Assembly: GCA_036785325.1 (NCBI GenBank)
Contig: JAXIVH010000155.1
Coordinates: forward strand, 211,001 to 275,000
From: Urophycis tenuis
Taxonomy: Eukaryota; Chordata; Actinopteri; Gadiformes; Phycidae
Direction: 5' to 3'
DNA: 64,000 nucleotides
The notes below the pieces were generated by a model. It saw nothing but the letters and a program-made list of their open reading frames with translations. It searched no databases and had not been told where the DNA came from. Both the position numbers and the translations under genes were made by a program. Positions 38,064 through 50,901 of this stretch are shown here, one piece after another (the first letter of the stretch is position 1; every line of letters starts with the position of its first letter).

Positions 38064-40139
38064 CAAATTATTAATCTGAAATAATCAAATTGAAAGTGAA
38101 ATTATAAAGATAGGCCTTGACAATAATTTGTATCTTTGCTTTTGACAGGTGAGTTATTTTGCCACATGTTCCTCTCTGAGTGATAGGAGGCAGTTCCCAT
38201 AATTTTTTAGAACTATTCCAAGTGACGCATTTCAGGTAGTTTTAATTACCACAGGAACGTTATTTGTTTTCATGAATCAAGCCTTGAAGATCAAGTTGAT
38301 ATTTGAATGACATTCTGAAACAAATGTTAAATGTTCCAAACTATATTTTTGTTTTGAACTGTTGAACCAGGTGCGAGCTATGCTCCAGATTCTGAGGAGG
38401 TTTGGCTGGACTTGGTTTGGCCTGTTGATCAGTGATGATGACTACGGACACCATGCTGCCCGATCCTTCCAGTCAGACCTGGCCCAGTCTGGTGGAGGCT
38501 GTCTGGCTTATCTAGAGGTTCTGCCTTGGGGAAACGATGTGGCTGAACTACAGAGGATTGTTGGCATCATGAACAAGTCCACATCCCGTGTAGTTATTGT
38601 TTTCGCACATGAGAGCAACATGCTTAATCTCATGGAAGAGGTTCATCATTTTATAGGATATACTATTTTATTCATAAATGACAGACAATGCTGGTAGATA
38701 AGTGAAATTCAAAGTGAAAAGGACAAATAAGTTTCAGTAGATGCAGTATTGGAATTAACACTTAAAATCTAATTTACAGGTGGTAAAGCAGAATGTTACC
38801 AGACTACAGTGGATGGCCAGTGAAGCCTGGACTGCAGCCAAAGTGCTCCATACTCCCAGCTACATGCCTTTTCTTGCAGGCACATTGGGCATTGCTTTCC
38901 GCCGAGGAGAGATACCAGGACTCAGGAATTTCCAATACATCCTGACAATGACACACTTGGTAGCCAGGACACCTTGGTGTGGTTTCCACCTTACAGTGAT
39001 TCACAATCATTTTCCACACAATTTTGGGGAATATTTTCCAATGTATATGTGATTTCAATGCTATTTTTGCTTGATATATTTCCCCCTCCATTAGGTGAAA
39101 CAGTTCTGGGAGAATGTTTTTCAGTGTAAGTTTACATCCCCTCATGGCGAGTTATTGGATGGGTCCACTTCAGAGAGACCATGTACAGGGAATGAGGTTC
39201 TTTGGAATATCAAGACTGAATTCCTGGATCTATCCAACCTCAGGCCAGAATATAATGTGTACAAGGCTGTATATGCCCTGGCACATGCCCTTCAGGACAT
39301 GCTGCAGTGTGTTCCAGGGAGGGGGCCTTTCAAAGGACAAACCTGTGCCAATTTACAAAGACTAGCACCATGGCAGGTATTCAATTTAAATTCAGCTGTA
39401 CTCAGCTGTATTGTAACTGTATTTGTCAATGATGTTGAATAATCAATGGTATGCAATAACTTTCACTGCTAATTTTGTTCCCTACAGTTTTTATATTACT
39501 TGGGAAGGGTACATTTCACAACAGGTTTTGGTGACCAAGTGTCATTTGATGAGAACGGGGATGCTTTACCAATCTATGATGTGATGAACTGGGTATGGCA
39601 CCCAGATGGAAGCACAGAGGTTCAAAATGTGGGAGAGGTCAAAGAATTGGCGTCTAAAATTGATCATCTTATCCTTGATGAAGTCAAAATATTTTGGAAT
39701 TTTGATTCAAAAAAGGTCTGAAAGATAACTATTGCCTGTGACATGTATTTATTATACTGTTTTTAAATATTCTTCATACAATTAAATTATTCTTCCCTTA
39801 GCCTCCCAAGTCAGTGTGTAGTGAGAGCTGTCCCCCAGGCACCCGCATGGCCAGAAAGAAGGGTGAACCTGTCTGCTGCTTTGACTGCATCCCTTGTTCA
39901 GAAGGAAAGATTAGCAATGAGACAGGTTTGTATGCAAAACATACAGTATATACAGTACACATTGATTGGACACATATTACTTTAACCAACAAAACTATTG
40001 TTTGTTAGATTCAACAGAATGTACCAGCTGTCAAGAGGATTTTTGGTCCAACCCCCAACGTGATCACTGCATTCCCAAAAGCATGGAATTCCTTTCCTAC
40101 TTGGAACCCATGGGAATCTCCTTGACCACTGCTTCATTA

Positions 40140-40868
40140 TGTGACGGGTGGGAGTGGGAGACGTTTTCAAGACGTTTTCAAGAATTGACGTTGCGTAGGT
40201 CACCTGACATTAATCATCGCACGTGAGAGAAACGCAGGTAGATTAGTCCAGCCGGTAACACGGGCAAACACTTTGATTGAAACCGAACAGTGCAGCAGTG
40301 GTGAGAGCACTGTTGGCGTGCAGGGTTTGCCGGCGGTGATACATAGAGCATAGAGGTTCCCTGACTCACGCGACTACTGGAGTCTATTGTGGCCACTGTT
40401 TTTTTCCCTCTAGAAGATTTACATTAAATGGTCACAGCATTTAAAGACAGCCTTGTCTTAGGGTGTTTTATGGTGTACAACCACCTCCACTTTTGTTTAA
40501 TTGATTTTGTTTATTCATCTCCCCCCCTCGCCTTTTATACTGTGTGCCCTTGTTGTGGGTGATTCTTATTGTTTTCTTTTGCTTTGCTTTCTTTTTTTCT
40601 ATTGGTTTAGTTGAATGATTTGTGTGTTTTGTTTTGTTGTGCTTGTTTTATAATCTAACTCACATCAACTGTGTGGCTTGGCTGGTTGCAGTGCTTGTGA
40701 GTTCTGTTCATCGCTAACTTAAAGAAAAAAATATATATCAATCATTAAAGCATTTTATTTTTGTACACAGCCTTGTGTTCTATTCATTCAGTTGAATAAC
40801 CTTAGCGGGGAATAGTTTATGCACTCTTTTATTTTGACCCAAGATCATCCCAGGTTGTTCAGGTTACA
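40140..40868. mobile_element. Possible solo LTR inserted in A3 7TM exon
   Basis: A 729-bp segment starting TGTGACGGG and ending GGTTACA interrupts the exon; receptor coding resumes at about 40872 (GCACCATTG). The TG...CA ends and an internal ATTAAAG near the 3' part suit a solo LTR. I see no clear target duplication, and about 15 bp of target is missing relative to A5, so this is tentative. Confidence 0.5.
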
Positions 40869-41386
40869 ATTTGCACCATTGTTATTGGAGTCTTTACCTA
40901 TCACCGTACCACTCCAGTAGTTAGGGCCAACAACTCAGAGCTTAGCTTTCTCATTCTGCTATCACTCAAACTATGCTTTTTGTGCTCCTTACTTTTCATT
41001 GGTCACCCAAGGCTGTGGACTTGCCAGTTGAGGCATGCAGCCTTTGGGATTAGCTTTGTTCTATGTGTCTCGTGTATCCTGGTGAAGACCATGGTAGTTC
41101 TGGCAGTGTTCAAGGCCTCAAAACCAGGTGGTGGCGGTAGCCTGAAGTGGTTTGGGGCAATGCAACAGATGTTTTATTAATGACATAGTTGATCAACATA
41201 ATATGAACAAATTGTGTATTCAACATTCCCATGAAAATTGTTTTTATTTTTTTATTCATTTATGCAGACTTGATGTTGATGTTTTTGCATGCACATCCTA
41301 TAGGATTCTAGCACATCCTAAAGGCAAACACTTAATATCGTAGCCTACAGGTTCCAACTACCTGGGGTTTCTCAAATAAGATGGTG

Positions 41387-41404
41387 CTGCCCCCTAGTGG
41401 GCAG
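41387..41404. promoter_or_regulatory. CTCF-like motif downstream of A3
   Basis: CTGCCCCCTAGTGGGCAG; the minus strand reads CCACTAGGGGGCAG, an excellent match to the vertebrate CTCF core. The homologous position downstream of A5 (54711-54728) keeps it unchanged. Confidence 0.5.
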
Positions 41405-41425
41405 TACCAAGCGGGGTTGTTAAGT

Positions 41426-44400
41426 ATTGCTTGGATACAATCTTTATGATAACTGCGGGAAACAAGGGATCTCGTTCCGAGCAGCCCTGTCTATGACCAG
41501 TGGCAGAAGAGAGCCATTTCAATTAAATGACAGGTGCATGAGGAATCCTCAGGTGCTAGGAATTGTGGGAGATTCTTCCTCAACACGTACCATTGCTGTT
41601 TCTAGCGTGGTAAGCTTGTACAGGGTACCAATGGTAAGTTGGCACGAATGTTCTAATCAGACAAGGCATCTGGTTGTTATTGCTAAGTTACTAATATTAA
41701 ATATTAAATAAACAATTCAAATTGAAGCTGATGGATAAAAACTTATTTCTATCTTCAGGTGAGTTATTTTGCCCCTGTCTGAGTGACAGGACACATTTCC
41801 CATCATTCTTTAGAACTATTCCAAGTGATGCATTTCAGGTAGACAGCCTTCCTTCCTCGATAAATGATATTTGGATCCATAAAGCTTTTTTTACATATAT
41901 TATCTGCATGAAAATTAAGGCTTTGAAATGATCAGAAGTAGATATTGACATGTATGAAATGTTTCACCTTGATGGGTCAAAAGCATTAATAACATGTTAT
42001 TTATTTTCTTCAACCAGGTGTGAGCTCAAAATTCTAAAGCAGTTTAACTGGACTTGGTTTGGCCTGTTGATCAGTGATGATGACAATGGACTCCACGCTG
42101 CCCGATGCTTCCAGTCAGACCTGGCCCTGTCTGGTGGAGGCTGTCTGGCTTATGTGGAGGTTCTGCCGTGGGGAAGCGATGTGGTTGAACTACAGAGGAT
42201 TGTTGGCATAATGAAGAAATCCACATCACGTGTGGTTGTTGTTTCTGCACATCAAAGCAGCATCCTTAGTCTTATGCAAGAGGTAGATTATTTTGTATCT
42301 ATGTATAACAAGGCTCGTTAAAATAAACTGAAGTGAAGATCAAAATGAAAGACTTTAAATAGATGCATTAAAAGGAATAAATTGGTGTGTGCAATCCAAA
42401 CTACAGGTAGTAAAGCAGAATGTTACAGGCCTACAGTGGATGGCCAGTGAAGCCTGGACTTCCACCACTGTGCTCCATACTCCCAGCTACATGCCTTTTC
42501 TGGCAGGAACTCTGGGCATTGCCACCCGCTGAGGAGAGATACCAGGACTCCGGGATTTCCTACTGAGAATTTGCCCTGACAATAACACACTCAGCAGCCA
42601 GGACAACAACTTAGTATGGGTTTCACCTTATAGATGTTTATATATCTTGTAGGAAAACTTTCCACTAAAAATGTGCCCCAATGTTACTTATTACCCTTAT
42701 TTATGAATCTCCTTTCATTAGGTGAAGCAGTTTTGGGAGCACATATTTCAGTGTAAGCAAGGAGGTGGAAGGGAAGGCTCGAGAAAGACTATGTACAGGG
42801 AATGAGGTTCTAAAGAATATAGAGACTGAATTCCTGGATCTGTCGAACCTCAGGCCAGAGTACAATTTGTACAAGGCGGTATATGCCCTGGCCCATGCCC
42901 TACATGACAGTCTGCAGTGTGTTCCAAGGAGTGGGCCCTTCCAAGGTAAAAGCTGTACCAGTTTACAGGGACTAGAATTCATGGCAGGTACGTTTTCAGT
43001 TTTGCTGTTATTTATTAGAAGATAAATGTAGACTTGAGAACTCAATAGTTCAACTGGTTTTTACTTTTTCATTTTCACTGTACTTATTCTGTCTTTTACC
43101 ATACAGATTTTATATTATTTGCAAAAGGTAAATTTCATTACAGCTTTTTTGTGATCAAGTGTCATTTGATGAGAATGGGGATGCTTTACCAATCTATGAT
43201 GTGATGAACTGGATGAGGCTCCCAGAAGGAAGTAGGCCTACAGAGGTTAAAAATGTGGGAGAGGAATTGGCCTCAAAAATCGTTGGTCTGATCCTAGATG
43301 AAGACAAAAAATTTTGGAATTTTCAATCAAAAAACATCCGCTTAACAGCTACATATTTTGTGACATGATTAATTTCTCATAGTAGGAAATATTGTTTAAT
43401 GGAATCATGCAATAATGCTCCATCCTTAGCCTCCCTAGTCAGTGTGTAGTGAGAGCTGTCCCCCAGGCACCTGCATGGCCAGAAAGAAGGGTGAACCTGT
43501 CTGCTGCTTTGACTGCATCCCTTGTTCTGAAGGAAAAGTTAGCAACATGACAGGTATGCTTAGGTATACACTGCACATATTTTTTCAGAAGAATTGACCA
43601 ATTATAATATTTTTTTATTATTGTTAGATCCAACAGAATGCAAAAGGTGTCCAGAGGATTTTTGGTCTAACTTCAAACATGATGACTGCGTACCCAAAAG
43701 CATGGAATTTCTTTCCTATGATGAACCTCTGGGAATCTCCTTGACAACTGCTTCCATATTTGGAGCACTTTATGCACTATTGTTTTGGGAATCTTTACAC
43801 ATCATCGTACCACACCAGTGGTTAGGGCCAACAACTCAGAACTCAGCTTTCTCATTCTGCTGTCCCTCAAATTATGCTTCTTATGCTCCTTCCTTTTTGT
43901 TGGCCAACCAAGGCTCTGGACCTGTCAGTTGAGACATGCAATCTTTGGGATCAGCTTTGTTCTGTGTGTCTCGTGTATCTTGGTGAAGACCATGGTAGTT
44001 CTGGCAGTATTCAAGGCCTCCAAACCAGGTGGTGCTAGTAGTTTGAAGTGGTTTGGGGCAATGCAACAGAGAGGGACAGTTGTATTTCTTACTCTAATAC
44101 AAGCAGGAATTTGTACAACATGGCTTGTGTCTTCCTCACCTGCTGCTCATGAAAACACAGAGTACTACAGTGACAGGATATTAGTTGAGTGTGTAGTGGG
44201 TTCTACAGTTGGATTTGGAATACTACTAGGCTATATTGGCTTACTGGCTGTCTCAGTTTCCTGATTGCATTCTTAGGACGCAATCTTCCCGATGACTTCA
44301 ATGAGGCCAAGTTTATCACCTTCAGCACATAGGTTTTCTGTGTTGTCTGGGTAGCCTTCATTCCAGCATATGTCAACTCCCCTGGTAAATATGCAGATGC

Positions 44401-44537
44401 TGTAGAGGTATTTGCAATTCTAGCTTCTAGTTTTGGGCTGTTTCTGGCCCTATTTGGACCAAAGTGCTATATTATTTTGCTTAAGCCTGAGAAAAACACA
44501 AAAAAGCTTTAATGGGACGAGGCACACTAAGATTATA
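41426..44537 (+). pseudogene. Hybrid V2R/OlfC-like receptor pseudogene A4 (A6-like 5', A2-like 3')
   Basis: Exons 2-6 (from about 41426 to 42988) follow A6, while introns and exons from about 42990 follow A2, including its 3' flank. The switch lies near 42955-42995, around the end of exon 6. Exon 1, the promoter and the start of exon 2 are deleted; the left edge joins the A3 3' flank at about 41425. Further lesions: a short deletion in exon 3 (TTTTGCC|CCTGTC), TGA at the start of exon 4 (about 42019), TGA in exon 5 (about 42531), a deletion at the start of exon 6, an extra base run in exon 7 (about 43147), TAG in exon 8 (about 43437), and a 1-bp loss in the 7TM exon (about 43770). Before decay it would have been a domain-swapped receptor with an A6 ligand domain and A2 membrane part. 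Confidence 0.9.
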
Positions 44538-44740
44538 GAAATGATTCAATGAACATTTATCATGGGTGTTATTTAATAAATACATTTAGTCAGTGAGGAT
44601 TAGACATTACCTGCATTGTATAACTGAATTTTAAATTGTAGCCATTTGAAATGTAAATCAGTTATATATCTGTACTTATTTAATTTGACCAACATATGTC
44701 AAAAAGATAATAAATCTTGTATTCACATTGTGAAGACATG

Positions 44741-45122
44741 AGGGAAAATAAGCATTGAACGCGTCAACATTTTTCTCTGTAAATATATTTCTGATGGGGC
44801 TATTGACATGAAAGTGTCACCAGATATCGGAAACAACCCAACGAATCCACACAAATAAAGAAATCAATAGATAAATGTCAATTAATTAAGTTATTTGTAA
44901 TAAAGTGGAATGACCCAGGGAATAAGTATTGAACATGCTTACTGAAATGTATTTAATACTTAGTAGAAAAGCCTTTATTGGTAATGACAGCTTCAAGACG
45001 CCTCCTGTATGAAGAAACTAGTCCACATGCATTGCTCCGGTGTGATTTTGGCCCATTCTTCCACACAAACTGTCGTCAAATCTTGAAGACAGTTCCGGGT
45101 GCCTCTTCTATGAACTCTGATC
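44741..45122 (-). mobile_element. Tc1/mariner transposon fragment, duplicated copy
   Basis: Same partial Tc1 transposase 3' end and transposon terminus as at 29590-29977, at the same distance from the A-type 3' end. It was copied with the segmental duplication. Confidence 0.75.
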
Positions 45123-45154
45123 TATAATTATTTAGTTATTTATCTAAGTGAACT

Positions 45155-45240
45155 AACCAAGAAAACCGATGTAAGCTGCGATAAAAGTGATCCAAACAGC
45201 ACACAATATTGGCATGCTGAATTTTATTTGCGATTATTTG
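45155..45240 (-). pseudogene. Orphan subfamily B 7TM exon fragment, right copy
   Basis: Duplicate of the relic at 30005-30085, with the same truncated helix 6 segment followed by the same unrelated flank. The following sequence at about 45316-45325 is the empty site of the TTAA foldback element. Confidence 0.65.
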
Positions 45241-45853
45241 ACATTGATAAATTAATGATATATAAAGATCACATACTAATGGGATAAAAATGTTCAAAAA
45301 CTACTTTTTATGCAAGGTTTAAGACAGGACGGAGGTGCTAAAAGCTGGGAATCTAAATTAAGAATTTTGAGACGTGTATAACCATTGCACTTGAAAAGAA
45401 TAGGCGGTTTAGGGTCAAGTGAGCATGCAGTTTTAATTTCAACACAGGTGAATTAATTAACCAAAGACATGTCTTGTTATTATTTAGCCAAACAAGGTAA
45501 AATGATACCGACTTTCTGTGTATCATTAAATGCTTTTTGTATAAATAACCACCCTGCATTTAGGTGTTTGAAAATGCTGTGCATGAATGAAAGGAACTGA
45601 AATGAAATGAATGAATGAAATGAACATTTTCCTAGAATAGATGTTATGAATTGAATGAAATTGAAAAGTTTAATTGGTATATGTAATCTATAATACAAAC
45701 AACAAATCATGGATGACTCAAATTTAAAATGATGAATGCATTTCTTTCCAAATATACTACACAAGTAAGTATGATATTGTAATTCCACAAACATCTAAGC
45801 TAAGTAAAATTAGTTTCTTTCTGCATGAATAAACAAAATAAAAGCCCCTGGAA

Positions 45854-48800
45854 TTACTTTTTACCCATTACATTTTTCTTTGTGTTTTTCTCTGGCCTAA
45901 ACAAAATTATAAAACATTTTGGAACAAATATACAGATAATCAATCCAAAACTAGAGGCCAATATTGCAAAGATCTCCACAGCTACAGTGAACTTCCCAGG
46001 GGAACTGATGTAAGCTGGGATAAAAGTGATCCAAACAGCACAGAATATTAGCATACTGAATGTGATTAGCTTAGCTTCATTAAAATTGTCAGGTAGCTTT
46101 CGGGCTAGAACAGCCAACACAAAACAAAATATTGCAAGGAGCCCAATGTACCCAAGCACAGCCCAGAAACCTATCGCTGAGCCTAATGCACATTCTAGAA
46201 TGATTTTTTCCTTGTATGTGGTAAGGTTTCTAATAGAGAAAGGGGGATTCAGAATCAACCACAAAATACATATCAAAACTTGAACAAATGTAAAAGATAC
46301 TACAGTCATTCTCTGCTGTGTAGGCCCAAACCATTTCATAACATTATTACCTGGCAGTGTAGCTCTGAAGGCCATTAACACAACCAGAGTTTTCCCCAGA
46401 ACACAAGAGATACAGAGGACAAACGTGATCCCAAAAGCTGTGTGGCGAAGCATACAAGACCAGTCTGAAGGTGGACCAATGAAAGTCAGAGAACACAGGA
46501 AACACAGAGTCAAGGAGAGGAGTAGCAGGAAGCTCAGCTCAGAGTTGTTGGCCCGAACAATAGCAGATGATCTGTGCTGGAAGAATACTATGGCTGTAGC
46601 AATACTTAAGCAGGCTCCTCCAACTGAGAATGCTGCCAAAATAATCCCCAGGATCTCATGCATGGAGAGAAACTCAACAGGCTTAGGCAGACATAAATTA
46701 TTCTGTTTATTGGGCCAGAACTCATCAGGACAAGGGAAACAGTCTGACGAATCTGGAGAGGATAATATCAACTATTAAATCAGGGGAGGATTTTGGCATT
46801 TTTCAGTATTATTATGAATAAAATGTGTTATACCTGAAGTATTGCTCATCTCTCCTTCAGCACATGGTACACAGTCATAGCAGCAAACCGGCTTCCCCTT
46901 CTGGAGAACCTTGCGCATTCCTGGTGGGCAGCTGTCACTGCATACGGACACAGGAACCTGATGCACACAGATATACAGCTTTACATACAAGAAAATAAAT
47001 GTAATTAAATTAATTCAAAATATGAAAAAAATATGTAAAATATGTAGCTATTCCTGCCTGTGCAGCTTTACATACAAGAAAATAAATGTAATTAAATGAA
47101 TTCAAAATATGAAAAAAATATGTAAAATATGTAGTTATTCCTGCCTGTGCACCGCCATCTGACCAACTGATGTTCCTTATCATATTAAACTTCTGCCCAA
47201 TAGAAAGTGAATCATCGTAGTGTCCCACTGTTACAAATTCCAGGGCCCCATTCTCATTTTTCTGCCAATTAACAAGCTCATAAAAGGCCACAGGGTCACC
47301 ATTGGCATTAAATGAGACGTGGTAACCATTACGGGAGAAATTCAATCTTTTCAACTGATCAAAAACCTGTATGGATGAAAAAATTGTGAAAACAATGGTC
47401 ATGATCTATTTTGATATAGCACACATCTGTTTTTCAAACTTCAAAAAAGTATATGTAATGACCTGCCCTGGCTCTACTTTCATGAATTGGTCACATTGTA
47501 ACGAGGAATTTATCTTCTTACACACCAAATTGTGTATGGCGTGTGCTATTGCATAAACAGCTTTGTACACCATATTTGTGATTCTGAGCTGAGAAGTGTC
47601 AGTGTACGGGTTTTGGAGCTTCTGTATATCTTCTGTTCCATCACATACTCTTTCTGCTGAGCCAGCCTCTACAAATGCAGACAGAGGTTTCAAGTTAACT
47701 GAAAAAATTGATTTTAGGGTTCACATGGATTATGTTTTTTTAAAAGTATATGTAAGACTTTTTATTTATTCACAAAATAAGAATATTTCATTATGTTTAT
47801 TTTTTTTCTCCTAGCTTTTATGCTTGTATACTTCTGTTTGTCAAGAGAGTTAATTTAGATTCTCTAAAAAAAAAAATAAAAAAAAGGTCAGGTCTAATTG
47901 CTCAGTCAAGACAAAAGAGTGAGGAACATGTGAGAAATAATGACATAATTTATCATCTCACTTTTTTCGAGCCTGCAGTTGAATGCACCCTCCCACAATT
48001 CAGTCAACAACTGAGACGCAGATACTTTGGCAGGGGGGAGATCCAGAAGGTATTCTCTGAATCCAGGTACAACAGATTGTGGAATACCAAATCCAATGGC
48101 CCCAGAACAAAAGCCAAACCTCAGCATTTCAGGATCAGTTACCCAGGATTCACTGCCTATCCATTGCCGTGGAGGAAAGGGCTTGCGGGCCAACTCCTCC
48201 AACAGAATCCTCATATCTCCTGACGCTGTGAATGCCACGACAATTAAGGCTGTAGACCTTAGAGAATATGGCAATAAAATAACTTTAAGGCCATAGCAAA
48301 AAAGAGACACATTTTTAATGACTTTAGTCTATTTCATCAACATTTATGTTGTCAGGACCACAATGGGAATAATTAACTCATAAACCTGCGGATAACGTCA
48401 GCCACTTGTTGAATCTTGCTGTGAGGATCAGTGCGATAGAATGATTCAGAGTATTCCACACATATACCCTCTTTGTGTGCTGCTCGTAGAAAGGACGCCA
48501 TACCATTGTTACCATAGTCTGAGTTTGACTGAACAGTGCCAATCCAAGTCCAACCAAAATGTTTCACAAGTTTGGCAAGAGCATCAGCCTGGAACTGGTC
48601 ACTGGGGATGGTTCTAAAAAAAGTTGGGTATTGGGTCTTGTCAGACAAACATGCACATGTAGCGAAGTGACTGACCTAAAGGAGAAAAATAAAAAATGAC
48701 AATGCATTTAATGAAAAAAACGTCAGACAAGGCACTGATTATATAAAGACTATCTGCATTATTAGAAACATTACCTGTGGAATGTCAAAAGGCCCGATGA

Positions 48801-49612
48801 TGCGCGACATGCTGATACTTGGTGTGGATCCAGACTCACCCACTAGAGCGGATACCCTGCCAGATCGGGAACACTTTTTATTTGAGTCATACAATGTTTG
48901 CAAGCCGTTTGCGAGCTGAAACGCCACCTGGACGGCTACGGGTACCGCGGCACAGGAGTCATGGATTTGGTAACCGAGTGTAATGCCTGGCAGAAGGTCC
49001 GAGCTGTTGTTAATTTCTTCGATGGCGAAGACCATAGCACGCGAAAAGCGCAATTCACGCGTGTCCATGCTGCAACAAGATTGGCACATACAAGCATTAT
49101 AATGAACAGATTATTCGACAAGTTTAGATCGACGTTGATGCATATTCAAATTTCTGTTATTGATCTGAAATATTGCATTATCATATTTTTGGATAACATT
49201 TATAGATTCAAAATGTGTGTTCCACAGCAAATGCATTTTTACCTGTGCACTATTTTTTTCCCACTCTAACTCACCTCCCTGTACATTCTAGAGGCTCTGG
49301 TTGGCTGGTGTAGTTATGCTTCACTGTTTTCATGGAGTAATGTATAGAAAAAACACCTCCAATAAGGTAGTCCCCTTCCAGTGTGAATACAGGAGGACGA
49401 GGAGTGCCTCGAAGCATACATTTAACAGAATTAGTAGCATTCCCTGCATCAGATAAATCCCCAATCTTAACCTTACCACCGTTCTCAGGCCCCGTAGGGC
49501 CAGGTCTTTGTCGTAGGCCATCTGCAGACTCATGCAAAGCAAGAGCAAGACAGAGCACAACCAATCCCAGAGAAAGGCTTGGCCCAAACAAAACAATTAC
49601 AGATCTCTTCAT
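45854..49612 (-). CDS. V2R/OlfC-like class C receptor B3
   Basis: Intact subfamily B receptor. Exons in transcript order: 49275-49612, 48775-49069, 48386-48675, 47962-48257, 47463-47668, 47145-47366, 46834-46957, 45854-46752; 2670 bp, 889 aa. Signal peptide, Venus-flytrap domain ([15 protein letters not shown]), cysteine-rich linker (CCYDC) and seven helices are all present. It is nearly identical to B2. An 87-bp tandem duplication in intron 6 copies the region just after the GC splice donor, so a decoy CACAG|GCAGGA lies about 87 bp downstream of the true donor. It pairs head to head with A5 and tail to tail with A4. Start Met conserved with B1 and B2. Confidence 0.93.
46974..47147. repeat. 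87-bp tandem duplication in B3 intron 6
   Basis: The segment starting at CAGCTTTACATACAAG (46976) recurs at 47063 with a few substitutions. B1 and B2 have a single copy, so the duplication is specific to B3 and arose after the B2/B3 split. Confidence 0.9.
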
Positions 49613-49667
49613 CCTTATCAACATAGGGCTATGTGACACAGATGAGGCGGATCCTACATACAACAGT

Positions 49668-49695
49668 TTATATAGACTCTCCAATAGCTGCTGAC
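49668..49695 (-). promoter_or_regulatory. Subfamily B promoter of B3
   Basis: Minus strand GTCAGCAGCTATTGG and AGAGTCTATATAAAC, with the TATA box at 49668-49674, identical in layout to B2. Confidence 0.7.
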
Positions 49696-50767
49696 TGTTT
49701 TGTAGCTTAAGTAATTTAATGCTTCAGTACATTTTATTTCCAGAATCTAATTAACAAGCAGAAAGAACAAATGAACAATAATAATAACAAAAATAAATTA
49801 CTTTATTTATTTAGCTGACGCTTTTATCCAAAGACACTAACAATAAGTGCATTCAACCATGAAAATTACGACCCAAGAAATGATCAAGAGTCAGGCTCGT
49901 ACATAACAAAAATAAGAAAAAAGCTTCAAGTGCTATGACATAAAAATAAGAGGCAAGAGAATTCAATTTGTTCATGGACCAGCATCTAACAGATTTTCAG
50001 TTTTCAGTCTGCGACAGAAGATGTGTATTCGCTATTGATGTGATAATCGACCTCCTGTATTAAAACCATTTGTAATGAGTTTTGACAGCGCTGAATTATA
50101 ACTGTGTGTACATTTTGGCTATATACACCGGGTAGCTTGATTGTTATATACTGTATGTCCATGTGTTTAACATACTTAAAGGTTAAAGGTGCAGTGTGTA
50201 CGATTTACTGTAGTGGCATCTAGCAGTGAGGTTGCAGATTGCACCCAACTGAATAAAAAAAAAATATATATATAGATAATTGAAAATAAATAAATACAAT
50301 TTGTTCAGTAAATAAAGCATTATGGCTAAAGCATTATGGCTGGTTATTAAATCAGAAAATAGTTTTACTTTGTGTATTGATTCCCTCTTGTTTTCCATTG
50401 TATTTTTGTGCTAATTTGTCTTTGCAAAATGAACACATTGGGGTCAAAGCAGGGTAGCTTACTTTTTCTTTAATTTTCAGTTTCCCAATGGCCATGGCCT
50501 TCCAGTTTTAATTGGGTACAAAGGGGGCACTTGCACATTTTCTTCCACTGGACGTATCACAAATAACAAATTGTGGTTGGTTCAGTTTCAATCACAAAAG
50601 TCACAAAGATAGTTAATGATGTTTAATGACAATGATTAAATGATTGTTTAAATGTGTCTGTATATTTAACATTGTTCAGTCTTATGTTGTAAAGTAAATG
50701 TAGGGAAATAACAAATATACTTTGTTTTTATTCTCTGAATGCAGTCCAGGTCCTCCTCCACAAATGT
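49696..50767. other. Divergent spacer B3/A5 with repeat fragments
   Basis: Homologous to 35371-36450. It holds the SINE-like core at about 49810-49860 and the dispersed fish repeat at about 50184-50255 (AAAGGTGCAGTGTGTACG). I see no exon. It presumably contains shared regulatory sequence for the B3/A5 pair. Confidence 0.6.
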
Positions 50768-50843
50768 CTGCCCAGTGCTGACAGGCACACCAGTCAAAAA
50801 TATGTAAATAGGCAAAGGGGATGGCAATAGACTGTTTATAAAG
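50768..50843 (+). promoter_or_regulatory. Subfamily A promoter module of A5
   Basis: GCCCAGTGCTGACAGGCA, then GGCAATAGACTG followed by the TATA box at 50837-50843, 65 bp before the ATG. Confidence 0.75.
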
Positions 50844-50901
50844 TAAAGTGTTTGAGAAAGACTTTTGTATAAGTAAGGTGGGGTCAGATCGGAGGGCTGT
50901 C

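Larger units (their letters stand above)
36586..41172 (+). pseudogene. V2R/OlfC-like receptor pseudogene A3
   Basis: Duplicate of A5. Exon positions: 36586-36820, 36917-37211, 38149-38235, 38371-38640, 38780-38976, 39095-39376, 39488-39715, 39802-39925, and the 7TM exon from 40009 to about 41172. Lesions relative to A5: one A lost from an A run at about 36598 shifts the signal peptide; C to A at 38200-38202 makes TAA in exon 3; a 7-bp deletion near 38934 shifts exon 5; an LTR-like insertion (40140-40868) splits the 7TM exon in helix 1; and a deletion of about 560 bp at 41170 joins CAACAG of helix 4 directly to the 3' flank. A LINE also sits in intron 2. It cannot encode a receptor. The promoter is preserved, so transcription is possible. 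Confidence 0.93.
27765..42970. repeat. Tandem duplication unit, left copy
   Basis: Homologous along its length to 42971-57365. It runs through the A2 3' half and flank, B2, the divergent spacer, A3 and the 5' half of A4. Insertions found only here: the TTAA foldback element (30172-31094), the LINE in A3 (37255-38063) and the LTR-like segment in A3 (40140-40868). Deletions found only here remove the end of the A3 7TM exon and the promoter plus exon 1 of A4. Confidence 0.85.

Noticed and set aside
29590..45122. Two independent Tc1 insertions
   Set aside because: Both copies have the same truncation and the same flanks, so one insertion was copied by the segmental duplication.
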